Shown in pieces: positions 27,300-35,817 of a stretch of DNA of 64,000 bases. Source of the stretch: Bin87 sp965220055 (GTDB taxonomy: Bacteria > Chloroflexota > Dehalococcoidia > Lucifugimonadales > UBA3495); assembly GCA_965220055.1 (NCBI GenBank), contig CBDCPE010000002.1:248001-312000 (forward strand), written 5' to 3'. Positions within the stretch are counted from its first letter, which is position 1; each line of letters opens with the position of its first letter. A model generated the notes under the pieces. That model was not told where the DNA came from and searched no databases. It saw only the letters and a list, made by a program, of their open reading frames with translations. A program made the position numbers and the translations under genes.

Positions 27300-27612
27300 T
27301 AGTAGATGTCGCCGGCCTCCTCCGGCAGCGTGTCGAGTTGATGCTGGGCTGGGAATGGTCCCACCCTGGCGTTTCTCTCTCGGCCGGTGGTCCTCGCCGC
27401 GGATGTTGAGCACGTGGCTGTGGTGCTGCAGCCGGTCGAGTTCGGCCAACATGACCACGTCATCGCCCAGCAGTTCGCACCACTCCCCGAAGCTCTTGTT
27501 GGAGGTGAGGATGGTGCTGTCGCGCTCGTAGCAGGCCGAGCCCAGGGTGAAGAAGGCGGTGGCCGAATTCGTCCACGACCAGGGCCTTGGGCGCGAGGCA
27601 CACCTTCTGCGG
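27300..27612 (-). pseudogene. istB: IstB-like ATPase remnant, copy 2
   Basis: Same fragment and same frameshift as at 300-617 (YERDSTILTSNKSFGEW, LAELDRLQHHSHVLNIRGE). Sharing of the lesion means the gene was already broken before the block was duplicated. Confidence 0.85.
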
Positions 27613-27620
27613 CGGCTACA

Positions 27621-28832
27621 ATGGCGGGCATGTCGCCGTTCATCCGGCATCCCGACGTCAAGCTGGGCCTTCTTCTGGTGGTGGCTGCCCTGCTCCTGGA
27701 TATGGGCTCCTCAGACATTCTCCGGGCCGTATACGTTTCCGACCTCCTCCGCCTCCGGGCGATGCAGTTCGGTTTTCTCGGCATCGCGGCTGGGTTGGGA
27801 GGACTGTTCGTGGTGTTGGCAGCCGTCTGGGTGGACCGCCGCCCTCCCCACCCAATGATGGCGGCCGGCGCCGGCATCCTCGCCCTGGGGCTCGTCCTGG
27901 CAACTCTCTCCGGAAGCTTCGGGCCGGCCGTCGCCGGTTTGTTCCTGGTCGGAGCCGGTGGGTCCGCCTTCGCCTCCCTGATCTTCTACGCGATTGTCGT
28001 GAAGGGCTACGTCCGCTTCAGGGGAACGCTCATCGGCGCCCTCGGCCTGGTGTTCGGGGCTGATCTGGGAGCCGGAGCAATCCGCAACTGGGATTTTGGC
28101 ATCCCCATCGGGTGGTTCGCGCTCGTGCTGGCCCTGACCGGCGGGATATTCCTCTACATATTTCTCCCCCGATGGTTTACGGGTACGTACCAGCCAGGCC
28201 CGACGCTCCGGGAGGCCATCGCAGTCCCGGGCGTCAAGGCCCGCTTCGCCTCGGCCGGTGCCGTCTACCTGGTGGCGGCCACGATCATTGCCGCGGGTTC
28301 ATTGCATCTCCGGTGGATTACGGCGGCGGCGGCGGCGGTTGGCGCCGACCATTATGCCTGGTACCAAGCCCTGGCCTTGGCTGGAGGAATCGGCGCTCTG
28401 GTTTGGGGCGTAGCGGCCGATTTCTTTCCAGTACGCTGGCTGCTTATCGCTCTGGCGGCGCTTTCTCTGCCGGCAGCGGCATGGGTCTGGCTGTCTGACG
28501 ACCCGGGCGAGGGCGCGCTGCTCCTGTCGTTGGTCCGGGGCGGTCTGATCAGCCTCCCCTGGGTGCTGGTGGCGGATCTTCCGCCCAAGCGGCATTTCGC
28601 GAAGCTCGCTCTGGCCATCACCCTGCTGGGTATATTGGGCGGATCCTTGGGCTCACTCTACCAAGGTGCGGCAATGGTTGTTTGGGGAGCGGGATCGCTC
28701 ATCTGGATCGCCATCATTGAAGTCATTGTGCTGACGGCGGTGGTCGCCCGCCGGCCGACTGATCGAGGGACTGGCAACTGGGCATGGTGGTGGAACCAGC
28801 GAGGGCAGTGCGAAGATCGGAGGCTACAGTGA
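27621..28832 (+). CDS. MFS-like 12-TM transporter, copy 2
   Basis: A 403-residue paralogue of the protein at 628-1842, identical over the first 79 residues and differing at about twenty positions after that (for example PPHPMM, RWFTGTYQPG, LHLRWITAAAAAVGADHYAW). The frame has stayed open in both copies, so both have been under some selection or the duplication is recent. It is followed by the small membrane protein and serpin genes. Substrate unknown. Confidence 0.75.
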   Translation: MAGMSPFIRHPDVKLGLLLVVAALLLDMGSSDILRAVYVSDLLRLRAMQFGFLGIAAGLGGLFVVLAAVWVDRRPPHPMMAAGAGILALGLVLATLSGSFGPAVAGLFLVGAGGSAFASLIFYAIVVKGYVRFRGTLIGALGLVFGADLGAGAIRNWDFGIPIGWFALVLALTGGIFLYIFLPRWFTGTYQPGPTLREAIAVPGVKARFASAGAVYLVAATIIAAGSLHLRWITAAAAAVGADHYAWYQALALAGGIGALVWGVAADFFPVRWLLIALAALSLPAAAWVWLSDDPGEGALLLSLVRGGLISLPWVLVADLPPKRHFAKLALAITLLGILGGSLGSLYQGAAMVVWGAGSLIWIAIIEVIVLTAVVARRPTDRGTGNWAWWWNQRGQCEDRRLQ

Positions 28833-29026
28833 AACCGTCGAGAGCAAGCCTCAGTTTCCAGCTGTACGCGCGATCGGCAATACCGGCCGCCAAACCCGAC
28901 CTTGTGTATGTCTCCGGCGGCAGCGTACGGTATCCCGGATGGGAGTACCACCATGATGCGTCTTTCGCGGATGAGTGTCCTCGGCCCGCTCGGTGGTCTT
29001 CCTGAGGCAATGGGCTGGCTACGGCG

Positions 29027-29461
29027 ATGATGCTCACTATATGCCCGGTCAATGAGATCAAGCTATTGGCTGTTTACTCCTTTTTTGCCGTCGCGCTGCT
29101 CACCGGTCCGGCGACCGGATTGGCCGTGAGTTGGTCACGCGGCTGGGTCCAGAAACTGAGGGGTCTGGCGGTTGGCTCAGCCGTGGTGGTGCTGGCGGTG
29201 GTGGCGCTGGCCAATATGTTTGACACCGGGGGTTTGGTCCCGGTGCCCGGCGAACCCAACCGGTTCACATTTCCGTGCGGGCCGCCGGACCTGTCCGGAA
29301 ACGTCACCCTGGGTTGGACGATGCTGTACGCGGTGAAGGTGGCGGCGATTATTCTGACCACGAGATTCGCCACTACTTCCTCGTTGTCCTTCAGCGCAAT
29401 GGTCATGCAGTTCGCGATGCGGTTGAAACGGAGCCTGCGCCGGCGGGACGGTCCGGAATGA
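29027..29461 (+). CDS. small membrane protein of unknown function, copy 2
   Basis: A 144-residue paralogue of 2026-2457, with three hydrophobic segments and the VPVPGEPNRF loop. Its TGA overlaps the serpin ATG (ATGA at 29458-29461), indicating translational coupling. A role in membrane placement or export of the serpin lipoprotein is possible but is only inference. Confidence 0.65.
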   Translation: MMLTICPVNEIKLLAVYSFFAVALLTGPATGLAVSWSRGWVQKLRGLAVGSAVVVLAVVALANMFDTGGLVPVPGEPNRFTFPCGPPDLSGNVTLGWTMLYAVKVAAIILTTRFATTSSLSFSAMVMQFAMRLKRSLRRRDGPE

Positions 29462-30843
29462 AGCTCCGGATCTGGTCGGTGGTCATGGCTTTGCTCCTGT
29501 TCGCGGGACTTGCCGGTTGCGGGGAGGAACTCCCGCCGGCAGTTCCCTCGGCGACGCGGGCGCCCACTGCGGCCAACTTGACCACCCCTGTTCTTCCAGC
29601 TCCAGCGGCGGTGGAGGAATTGCGTTCAGACAAGGACCGCGCTGTCTCGGCCGTGGGATCAGCGGACCTGGGCGAACTGGTGCGGGGTAACAATGCCTTC
29701 GCATTCGAACTGTACCGCGCTCTGAACGATGGAGAAGGCAACCTGTTCTACTCCCCCTTCAGCATCTCCCAAGCCCTCGCCATGACCTACGCCGGAGCCA
29801 GGGGCGAGACGCAACGCCAGATGGCGGACACTCTTCACTACAGACTTCCCCAAAGCAGCCTTCATCCCTCATTCAACGTCCTGGACCGGACCCTTGCCTC
29901 GAGAGGCCAGGCGCCCGGGGGCACGCCGAACAGTGAGGGTGAAGGCGGTCAGTATGTCCGCTTGAACATCGCCAACGCGGTCTGGGGTCAGGATGGGTAT
30001 CAATTCCTGCCGGATTTTCTCGACGTGCTGGCCGAAAATTACGGCGCGGGAATGATGGCGTCGGACTTCGCGAGTGCGCCGGATGAGTCTCGCGTCAGGA
30101 TCAACGACTGGGTCACCGAAGAGACCGAAGGCAAGATCAAGGATCTCCTGCCACCAGGGTCGGTAGACCCGTCCACGCGGTTGGTGCTCACCAACGCCAT
30201 CTATTTCAACGCTTCTTGGCACCAGCCCTTCAGCCCGAGTCGTACCGAGGTGCGTCCGTTCCATCTGGCAGGAGGCGGAACGGTGGATGTTCCGATGATG
30301 ACGGAGACCTACCGGGAATACGGCTACGCCAGGGGCGACGGCTACCAGGTGGTCGATGTGCCGTACTCCTGGGGCGAGATGTCCATGACCATCCTGCTGC
30401 CCGACGAAGGCACGACGCTGGAAGCACTTGAGGGCTCGCTGGACTCGGAAATGCTCGACCGGATCATTGATGGCATCGTGACTGACTGGGTCACCCTTAC
30501 GATGCCGTTGTTCGAGTTCGAGTCGGAGTTCAGCCTGGACAAGACGCTGGCTGGGATGGGGATGCCCGACGCCTTTGACGGCAGAGCCGATTTTTCAGGC
30601 ATGACCGGGTCCAAGGACCTTTGGATCTCCCGAGTAGTCCACAAGGCGTTCGTTTCGGTGGACGAAGAGGGCACCGAGGCGGCGGCGGCCACTGTGGTAG
30701 CCATGGTTGAGTCAGGTCCCGGCAAAGAACCCATCGCGGTGACGGTCGACCGGCCCTTCATGTTCCTTATCCGTGACACCGGCACCGGCACGGTCCTGTT
30801 CCTGGGCCGCGTGTCGAACCCTGACCCGGCATGGAACAACTGA
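29458..30843 (+). CDS. serpin-family lipoprotein protease inhibitor
   Basis: A 461-residue protein with a lipoprotein signal (MALLLFAGLAGC, Cys21), a Pro/Ala/Thr-rich spacer and a full serpin domain from about residue 80. Visible serpin motifs: NLFYSPFSISQALAMTYAGA, TRLVLTNAIYFNASWHQPF, RPFHL and PFMFLIRDTGTGTVLFLGRV. The hinge EEGTEAAAAT (403-412) is the inhibitory type; standard 17-residue spacing puts P1-P1' at Ser419-Gly420 (inference). It would sit outside the cytoplasmic membrane and trap serine or cysteine proteases. The second copy of this gene was destroyed at 2480. Confidence 0.93.
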   Translation: MKLRIWSVVMALLLFAGLAGCGEELPPAVPSATRAPTAANLTTPVLPAPAAVEELRSDKDRAVSAVGSADLGELVRGNNAFAFELYRALNDGEGNLFYSPFSISQALAMTYAGARGETQRQMADTLHYRLPQSSLHPSFNVLDRTLASRGQAPGGTPNSEGEGGQYVRLNIANAVWGQDGYQFLPDFLDVLAENYGAGMMASDFASAPDESRVRINDWVTEETEGKIKDLLPPGSVDPSTRLVLTNAIYFNASWHQPFSPSRTEVRPFHLAGGGTVDVPMMTETYREYGYARGDGYQVVDVPYSWGEMSMTILLPDEGTTLEALEGSLDSEMLDRIIDGIVTDWVTLTMPLFEFESEFSLDKTLAGMGMPDAFDGRADFSGMTGSKDLWISRVVHKAFVSVDEEGTEAAAATVVAMVESGPGKEPIAVTVDRPFMFLIRDTGTGTVLFLGRVSNPDPAWNN

Positions 30844-31104
30844 GAAACTCGAACGGAGGATCCCGATGGGCTCAGGGCAAAGCAGACCCCTCCGTGCACT
30901 TCAGCAACCGATGGGTGCCGGTGAGCAACAACAATGCTTCCGACTTGGCTGAAGGGGGCGACGGTGGTGGAGCATTCTTCGACGGCAACGCTGGGTTCGG
31001 ATATTGACTCGTGAGGCGGATACCCATAAAGCCATCTGCACGGCGTTCAATTCAATTGAGAGCGCGGGGTTGTCACCGGACACTGATTGGTCGGAAGGTT
31101 GGTT

Positions 31105-31139
31105 CGCCTGCCGACGTGCACCCTCAACGTCGGCAGGCG
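31105..31139. promoter_or_regulatory. perfect 13-bp inverted repeat
   Basis: CGCCTGCCGACGT and its exact complement ACGTCGGCAGGCG flank a 9-nt loop, overlapping the probable GTG start of the next lipoprotein. It has no T-tract. It could sequester the start codon in mRNA or be an operator. Confidence 0.5.
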
Positions 31140-32030
31140 TTCCGGTGCCTGTTCTTTGCGCTGGCGGTGATTGCGTTCGCGACGTCCTGTGGCCATGATG
31201 CCGGCGGCGCGGCTCCGGCGGTCGGGCAGTTCGTGGCGACTGTGAACCCGGTCACAACGGCTCCGACACCAACTTACGACCCAGCTACGGCCAGAGAGAC
31301 GCTCGTGCTCCCGCGGCACGATGAGCCGCTTCTCGTCAATCGCGGTGATCGGTACGTCTATGGCGAACTGTCGCTTTCGGGCGACTGTTTGCGAATATCC
31401 TACGTTGACCCGTCTGAGGATCCCTGGACGCAGGACGGTCTGTTGCTCGTGTGGACAGCCGGATTCGACGTGCGGACCGAGGACGACGTGGTGGAAGTGA
31501 CCGGGGCCGACGGCGGCGTGGTTGCCGCAATCGGGCAAACGCTTCGGGTATCGGGCAAGCATGTGTCGGACCGATATGCGGTGGTCGACGAGTGGGATTG
31601 GGACGGCGGCGAGGCGGGGCACTGCGCTGGTCCCTACTGGCTAGTCGGAGACGAGGTCACCGCCAAGACGCCGAATGTGTCGGCCGTCGGGTCGGACGAT
31701 GGGATCTTCTTCCCGCGATTGAACCACCAACGCGGGCCCATAGGGTACCCGTTGGAGGGTGTGCGAGGACGGCTGGCACTGCGCGTTCGTTGCCTTTTGC
31801 TGGAGATCCCCCATCCCCCCGGAGCCTACCTCGTGGTCTGGCCTCCGGGTTTCTACGTCCATAGGATGAAGGATGACGTGATCGTGCGGAACGGCGGCGG
31901 CAGCGTCATCGCCCAGGTCGGCGATGACGTCAGTTTGGGCGGGGACGGTCAACAAGGGGCGGATTACTCGGACGAATGTCCGGGAGCGTACTTTTGGGCT
32001 TACACGGTGCAGCGTTCTCCGGCAAGGTAG
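31116..32030 (+). CDS. lipoprotein with two repeated beta domains
   Basis: About 304 residues from GTG 31116. The signal FFALAVIAFATSC has a lipobox. Two related domains follow: the first with RYVYGELSLSGDCLRISYVD, LLLVWTAGFDVRTEDD and AAIGQTLRVSG, the second with GIFFPRLNHQRGPIGYPLEG, LVVWPPGFYVHRMKDD and AQVGDDVSLGG, ending ECPGAYFWAYTVQRSPAR. The repeat pattern suggests a beta-sandwich or barrel. I do not recognise the family. A third related unit lies out of frame immediately after. Confidence 0.6.
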   Translation: MHPQRRQAFRCLFFALAVIAFATSCGHDAGGAAPAVGQFVATVNPVTTAPTPTYDPATARETLVLPRHDEPLLVNRGDRYVYGELSLSGDCLRISYVDPSEDPWTQDGLLLVWTAGFDVRTEDDVVEVTGADGGVVAAIGQTLRVSGKHVSDRYAVVDEWDWDGGEAGHCAGPYWLVGDEVTAKTPNVSAVGSDDGIFFPRLNHQRGPIGYPLEGVRGRLALRVRCLLLEIPHPPGAYLVVWPPGFYVHRMKDDVIVRNGGGSVIAQVGDDVSLGGDGQQGADYSDECPGAYFWAYTVQRSPAR

Positions 32031-32374
32031 AACAGATCGATGGCATCTTCCTCCCGCGCCTAGACGATCAGCGTGGACGCATCATATTCCCGCAGGCGGG
32101 TTTGGAGGGACGCCTGACGTTGCGCGGTGGTTGCCTTTTGGTGGAGACGCCCTACTTCCCTGGAGAGTATCTGGTGGTCTGCCCTCCCGGTTTCAACGTC
32201 CGCAGGACGGGGGATGGTCTCTCGGTCCTGAACGGTGGCGGGAACGTAATCGCTCAGGTCGGTGATCACGTCACGCTGGGCGGGCGCAGCAGCAAGAAAG
32301 GCGCGGACTACCCGGGTGAGTGTCCGGGGGCGTACTTCAAGGCTTACTCGGTTCAACGATCTCCGGCAAGGTAG
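32031..32374 (+). pseudogene. third copy of the lipoprotein repeat domain, out of frame
   Basis: Directly after the stop of the previous gene, another frame encodes QIDGIFLPRLDDQRG, LVVCPPGFNVRRTGDG, AQVGDHVTLGG and ECPGAYFKAYSVQRSPAR, matching domain 2 of the preceding gene, including the terminal QRSPAR. Period is about 340 bp. It has no signal peptide and no clear start, so it is a tandem duplication of the 3' end of the gene. It might be an alternative C-terminus if a deletion joined the frames. Confidence 0.7.
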
Positions 32375-32534
32375 CACAGATCAGGTGATGGCAACCCGCG
32401 GCGGCCCGATCTGCAGGAACACCAACAGCCTGGAGAATGGTGACGTTAGCCTTCGGGAGATCAGGCCCCCGGAGTGTCTCCAGCGTGAAGGGAGCATTTC
32501 ACGTGGACTACATTCCTGACGACATGGTTTTGCA

Positions 32535-33851
32535 ATGACTTCCGACCGAAATTATTCCCAAGGTCTTTTCGGGGACTTGTTCCGCGGCTGGTGGCTGGCG
32601 ATCTTCCTGACGGTGATCGCGCTCCTGGTCTATGAGGACGCACTGCCGGACCTGGCCAGAGAGTTCATCTTTGCAAGCCTGCCTGACACCGGGGTCCCTT
32701 TCAAAACGTGGGATTGGCTGAAATACGTAACAGAAATCGGCGAACTCCTCGATGGCCTGCCCTTGGTGCTGCTTTCGCTTCCTGGAGCGTGGCTGGTGGA
32801 CCGTTTCGGCCCCCGGCGCGTGGCACGTTGGGGAGTGCTGGTGGCGGTCGTAGGATACCTGACTCTCATCGGCGCACAGCCGGTCAACTGGGTGATGTAT
32901 CTCAGCATTGCCCTATTGATTGTTGGGGCAACGGTGGGTTTCACCTGGGTGCCCGCGGCCACGCTGAACAACTGGTTCCAGCGACGCAAGGCCACCGCGA
33001 TGGCAGTGCCGTTGTTCGGGTTCGCTCTGTGGCGAGTCGCGATCGATCCCGCGGCAAATTCCCTGATAGGTCTCCTGGGCTGGCGCCTCGCTGTTACCGT
33101 TGTCGGAGCATCGGCGCTGGCCGTTGTGATGCCTTTGGCCTGGCAGATTCGCGATCGTCCTGAAGACCATGGTCTGTATCCGGATGGAGCGTCGCCGGAT
33201 CCCGACACCGTGCTGCCCGATTACACCTGGCGGGAGGCCGTACGATCGCGGTCCTTCTGGCTCCTGGTGGCGGGCGACGGATGCCTGTTCTCGGTGGGCT
33301 TGGCGTCGTGGATGCTGGCTAGACCGTTCCCGTTTTTTCATTATGATGAAGTCTACCCATTCGATGGATACTACCCATGGGGGGTTATATTCGACGTGAA
33401 CACGTCGCGCATGGTGGCATCAACGGCAGCGGTCCTGGCTTGCGCCGTGATTGGCGACCGGGTCCCCGTCCGCTACGTGCTGGCAGGTTTGGCATTGCTC
33501 CTGGCGGGGTCGTTGATCCTGTTGGCCACCGAAACTCCGGGCAGCAGGTTCATATTCGGTGTCCTTTCGGGCATCGCCATGGGGGGAGGCCAGGCCATCC
33601 GGATCTCGGCCCGGGGCACCTATTTCGGACGCAAGAGCTTCACCACCATAACTGCCACCGGTTTGCTGTGCGTCCTGCCGTTTTACGTCGCGACGATTGC
33701 CACCCTGTTCAGGCTGTACAACCTGACCCGCGAAGGTTTGACGATGCCCGCCGCAGCGGGGCTGGTGGTATGCCTGTTCGGTGCGCTGGGATATCTGCTG
33801 GCGGGCACTCCGCAACTGGCGCCCTCACAGCAATTGCCAGCGGAGGGCTGA
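32535..33851 (+). CDS. major facilitator superfamily transporter
   Basis: A 438-residue protein with about 12 hydrophobic segments. LPGAWLVDRFGPRRVARWG is the MFS A-motif loop between helices 2 and 3, WVPAATLNNWFQRRKATAMA is the typical end of the first half, and PEDHGLYPDG lies in the central loop, as in the oxalate/formate and monocarboxylate antiporter-like branch. YFGRKSFTTITATG occurs near helices 9-10. Substrate is unknown; a small organic acid is a reasonable guess. The frame is intact and it appears to be its own transcription unit. Confidence 0.85.
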   Translation: MTSDRNYSQGLFGDLFRGWWLAIFLTVIALLVYEDALPDLAREFIFASLPDTGVPFKTWDWLKYVTEIGELLDGLPLVLLSLPGAWLVDRFGPRRVARWGVLVAVVGYLTLIGAQPVNWVMYLSIALLIVGATVGFTWVPAATLNNWFQRRKATAMAVPLFGFALWRVAIDPAANSLIGLLGWRLAVTVVGASALAVVMPLAWQIRDRPEDHGLYPDGASPDPDTVLPDYTWREAVRSRSFWLLVAGDGCLFSVGLASWMLARPFPFFHYDEVYPFDGYYPWGVIFDVNTSRMVASTAAVLACAVIGDRVPVRYVLAGLALLLAGSLILLATETPGSRFIFGVLSGIAMGGGQAIRISARGTYFGRKSFTTITATGLLCVLPFYVATIATLFRLYNLTREGLTMPAAAGLVVCLFGALGYLLAGTPQLAPSQQLPAEG

Positions 33852-33925
33852 TGTTCGGTCGGCGTCATCACAGTCGCTCCGGCGCCGGCCATAATCTGGC
33901 TCCACGGTCTTGAACCCCAGGGCGA

Positions 33926-34168
33926 TCAGCGATGCCCAGGGTTGGTGCAGCGTGATGGCGTACATCTGGTGGTACGGCGCGCCCCGTTATTCCCGACGAC
34001 GGCGCCGGGTTTGATCTCGGTAATGGCGCCGGCGGCCACCGCGGCCCCGATGATGTGGTGTCGGCAGTAGTCCTGGCCGGCGATGCGGTACAGGCTCTTG
34101 ACGTAGACGGTGTGGGGGGCGCGGACGGGCGGCTCCAGTTCGGCGCCGCAGGTGGCGCATTTCGGCAT
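33926..34168 (-). CDS. small zinc-ribbon-like protein
   Basis: An 80-residue protein starting MPKCATCGAELEPP, with a second likely ligand cluster DYCRHHII and a C-terminal RCTPSRCTNPGHR. GGAGG lies 8 nt before ATG 34168, which supports the start. Metal binding is likely from the CxxC and CxHH residues, but no family or function is recognised. Confidence 0.5.
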   Translation of the reverse strand: MPKCATCGAELEPPVRAPHTVYVKSLYRIAGQDYCRHHIIGAAVAAGAITEIKPGAVVGNNGARRTTRCTPSRCTNPGHR

Positions 34169-34608
34169 GGTCTTCACCTCCAGGTGATTGGGCTGATTGC
34201 CGGCATTTTAGTGACGGACTCCCAGGACCCGTTTTGCTTTTGGCGCCCACGGTCGCCAAGGTTTGGAATGGTATCGATTGTTATGCAATGGACTCCAATG
34301 CATTGGCTACCTACCCATTCCATTAGATTGGTATGCAAACCATTGGAAATGGATACCAATGGTTTCGTCGCCGGCGTCGTCGATGCGGCCCTGAACGTGC
34401 TCACGCAACAGGACCGGATGCTCACGGTGGTTCAGTCCGTCTGGGGACCGATGTTAAGTCCGTCGTGGGCAGGCAAACGATGGTCGAACAAGCCCGCTTG
34501 CGTACGCCCGTTCGCCGCGCGATAATCGCGGCTACAGCATGCTCTGCAACCAATGGATGCTGGACTGGGGTATGGGCACTAATGCCGCAGAATGGTGGAC
34601 GATCTGGT
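34169..34608. other. intergenic with nested CATTGG inverted repeats
   Basis: This AT-richer stretch contains a perfect 12-bp palindrome CCAATGCATTGG (34295-34306) and a 9-bp inverted repeat AACCATTGG/CCAATGGTT (34338-34346 and 34356-34364). A plus-strand ORF starting MDTNGFVAGVVDAALNVL (34347) looks protein-like for about 35 codons, then decays; it may be a truncated gene. The 18-mer repeat GTTCGCCGCGCGATAATC is at 34510-34527. Confidence 0.5.
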
Positions 34609-34883
34609 ACTGATCGGATCGCTGGACAACGACGCCATTGACATCCCGGTCAATGCGCACAAACTCTTCACAAAATGTTCACGACATGCCGGCTTATGTT
34701 CGCATCGATTTCATACTCGGGCCGTACAATGCGACCCACGCCAAGTTTCGCGTCGGGCATCCGCGCTCAGGGTGTTCTCAACCATAACTCAGGGGACAGC
34801 TCCCAATAAGCCAATACAGGTCAAATCCATAGAGGCTGAACGGCCCCCGTAACCGACGTTACAACCGCGTCGCTGACGCGGTT
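34609..34883. repeat. 275-bp dispersed repeat, copy 2
   Basis: Same orientation as 8892-9166 with a few substitutions. Its right end supplies the last 32 or so codons and stop of the minus-strand ORF 34789-35085. Confidence 0.9.
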
Positions 34884-35085
34884 CCCCATTCCCGTCATAA
34901 ACCACGTATACGTGAACGCTATCCTTGCCCCACTGATCGGTCCGAAGGACCACCATGATGGCTTCGAAGGAGACCCAGTCCCCGAACCTCTTCTCCAGAT
35001 GCCGGCGGACGACCCCTGCAATCCGAGCTTCGTATGAGCCTTCTGTGAGCATGATGTCCGTCTCCACAGCCGCGGCTGTTCGCAT
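34789..35085 (-). CDS. hypothetical protein, third gene of the MazF operon
   Basis: A 98-residue ORF starting 17 bp after the MazF stop. Residues 1-65 look genuine (EGSYEARIAGVVRRHLEKRF, VSFEAIMVVLRTDQWGKDSV, VYVVYDGNG). The tail (QRRGCNVGYGGRSASMDL) is encoded by the 275-bp repeat, so the original C-terminus was probably replaced. Family unknown. It could be an accessory of the toxin-antitoxin-like pair, by position only. Confidence 0.45.
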   Translation of the reverse strand: MRTAAAVETDIMLTEGSYEARIAGVVRRHLEKRFGDWVSFEAIMVVLRTDQWGKDSVHVYVVYDGNGEPRQRRGCNVGYGGRSASMDLTCIGLLGAVP

Positions 35086-35102
35086 CGGTCAGTGCCGCCC
35101 TC

Positions 35103-35804
35103 TTACGCCTCCGGGCGTTGGATCATGGAGATGAGCCGGTTGATGATGGTCCTCACTTCATCCGGGTGTGTTCGACCCGCAGCAGTCAGGTTGCGTTCAC
35201 TGGCGTCTATGGTTCGTACGCGTTGGACCAGCGTCGTCGCCGTGACGTTGGAGTCCAGCATGGTTATCGGCACATCTCCAGGGGCGCCAATTCTCGGTTC
35301 CCGCTCCTCGACCTCCACCGTGATGGCCAGGTTGTTTCCGGCGTTGTAATCGACGACCAGGACGGTAGTGAGGAACGTCCGCCCATCTGGTTCAACGACG
35401 GGAAACCGCCAGAGGGAGCCGGTGTATATGGGCAGGATCCCATCAGATGTGGCCACCTCTCCGGGACGGTGAGCCGCGGTGAAACGTCGGGCCAGGGATT
35501 CTATGGCGTCGTCCAGTTCATCGGGAGATGCCCGGCCGGTGACGGCGCCCAACCGGCGTTGGCGCACCACTTTCACCTGCCTGGTCGATGCCCATGAATC
35601 GGTGTCGGATATGTATACGTGCTGTCGGGTACGGTACCTCTCGGCCGGCATGGTGCTCGACATCGGCAGTGCGATCGCCGTGCCGTAGCGTCCATTGAAT
35701 TCGTTGGTGCTGACGATCAGGGCTGGTCGCTGTCCCGAAAGTTCGGCCCCGATGACGGGGCCGAACTCATAATCGTGAATGTCGCCTTGCCGGATGCTCG
35801 GCAT
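35103..35804 (-). CDS. MazF/PemK-like toxin with two tandem MazF domains
   Basis: A 233-residue protein, twice the usual MazF length (about 110-120). Domain 1 (1-112) has the family pattern QGDIHDYEFGPVIGAELSGQ, RPALIVSTNEFN, AIALPMSST and VKVVRQRRLGAVTG. Domain 2 (about 118-233) repeats the fold more weakly: TVLVVDYNAGNNLAITVEVE, PITMLDSNV, LVQRVRTIDASERN and EVRTIINRLISMIQ. MazF toxins are sequence-specific mRNA endoribonucleases; domain 1 keeps the RPALIVS and S/T positions, domain 2 may be regulatory or a built-in dimer partner (inference). ATG 35804 lies 13 bp after the upstream gene. Confidence 0.75.
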   Translation of the reverse strand: MPSIRQGDIHDYEFGPVIGAELSGQRPALIVSTNEFNGRYGTAIALPMSSTMPAERYRTRQHVYISDTDSWASTRQVKVVRQRRLGAVTGRASPDELDDAIESLARRFTAAHRPGEVATSDGILPIYTGSLWRFPVVEPDGRTFLTTVLVVDYNAGNNLAITVEVEEREPRIGAPGDVPITMLDSNVTATTLVQRVRTIDASERNLTAAGRTHPDEVRTIINRLISMIQRPEA

Positions 35805-35817
35805 GGTTGGCCCTTGA

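Larger units (their letters stand above)
27252..29483 (+). repeat. 2.2-kb duplicated block, copy 2
   Basis: Duplicate of 259-2479 with scattered substitutions and small indels. This copy is continuous with the full serpin gene and so is likely the ancestral arrangement. Confidence 0.9.
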
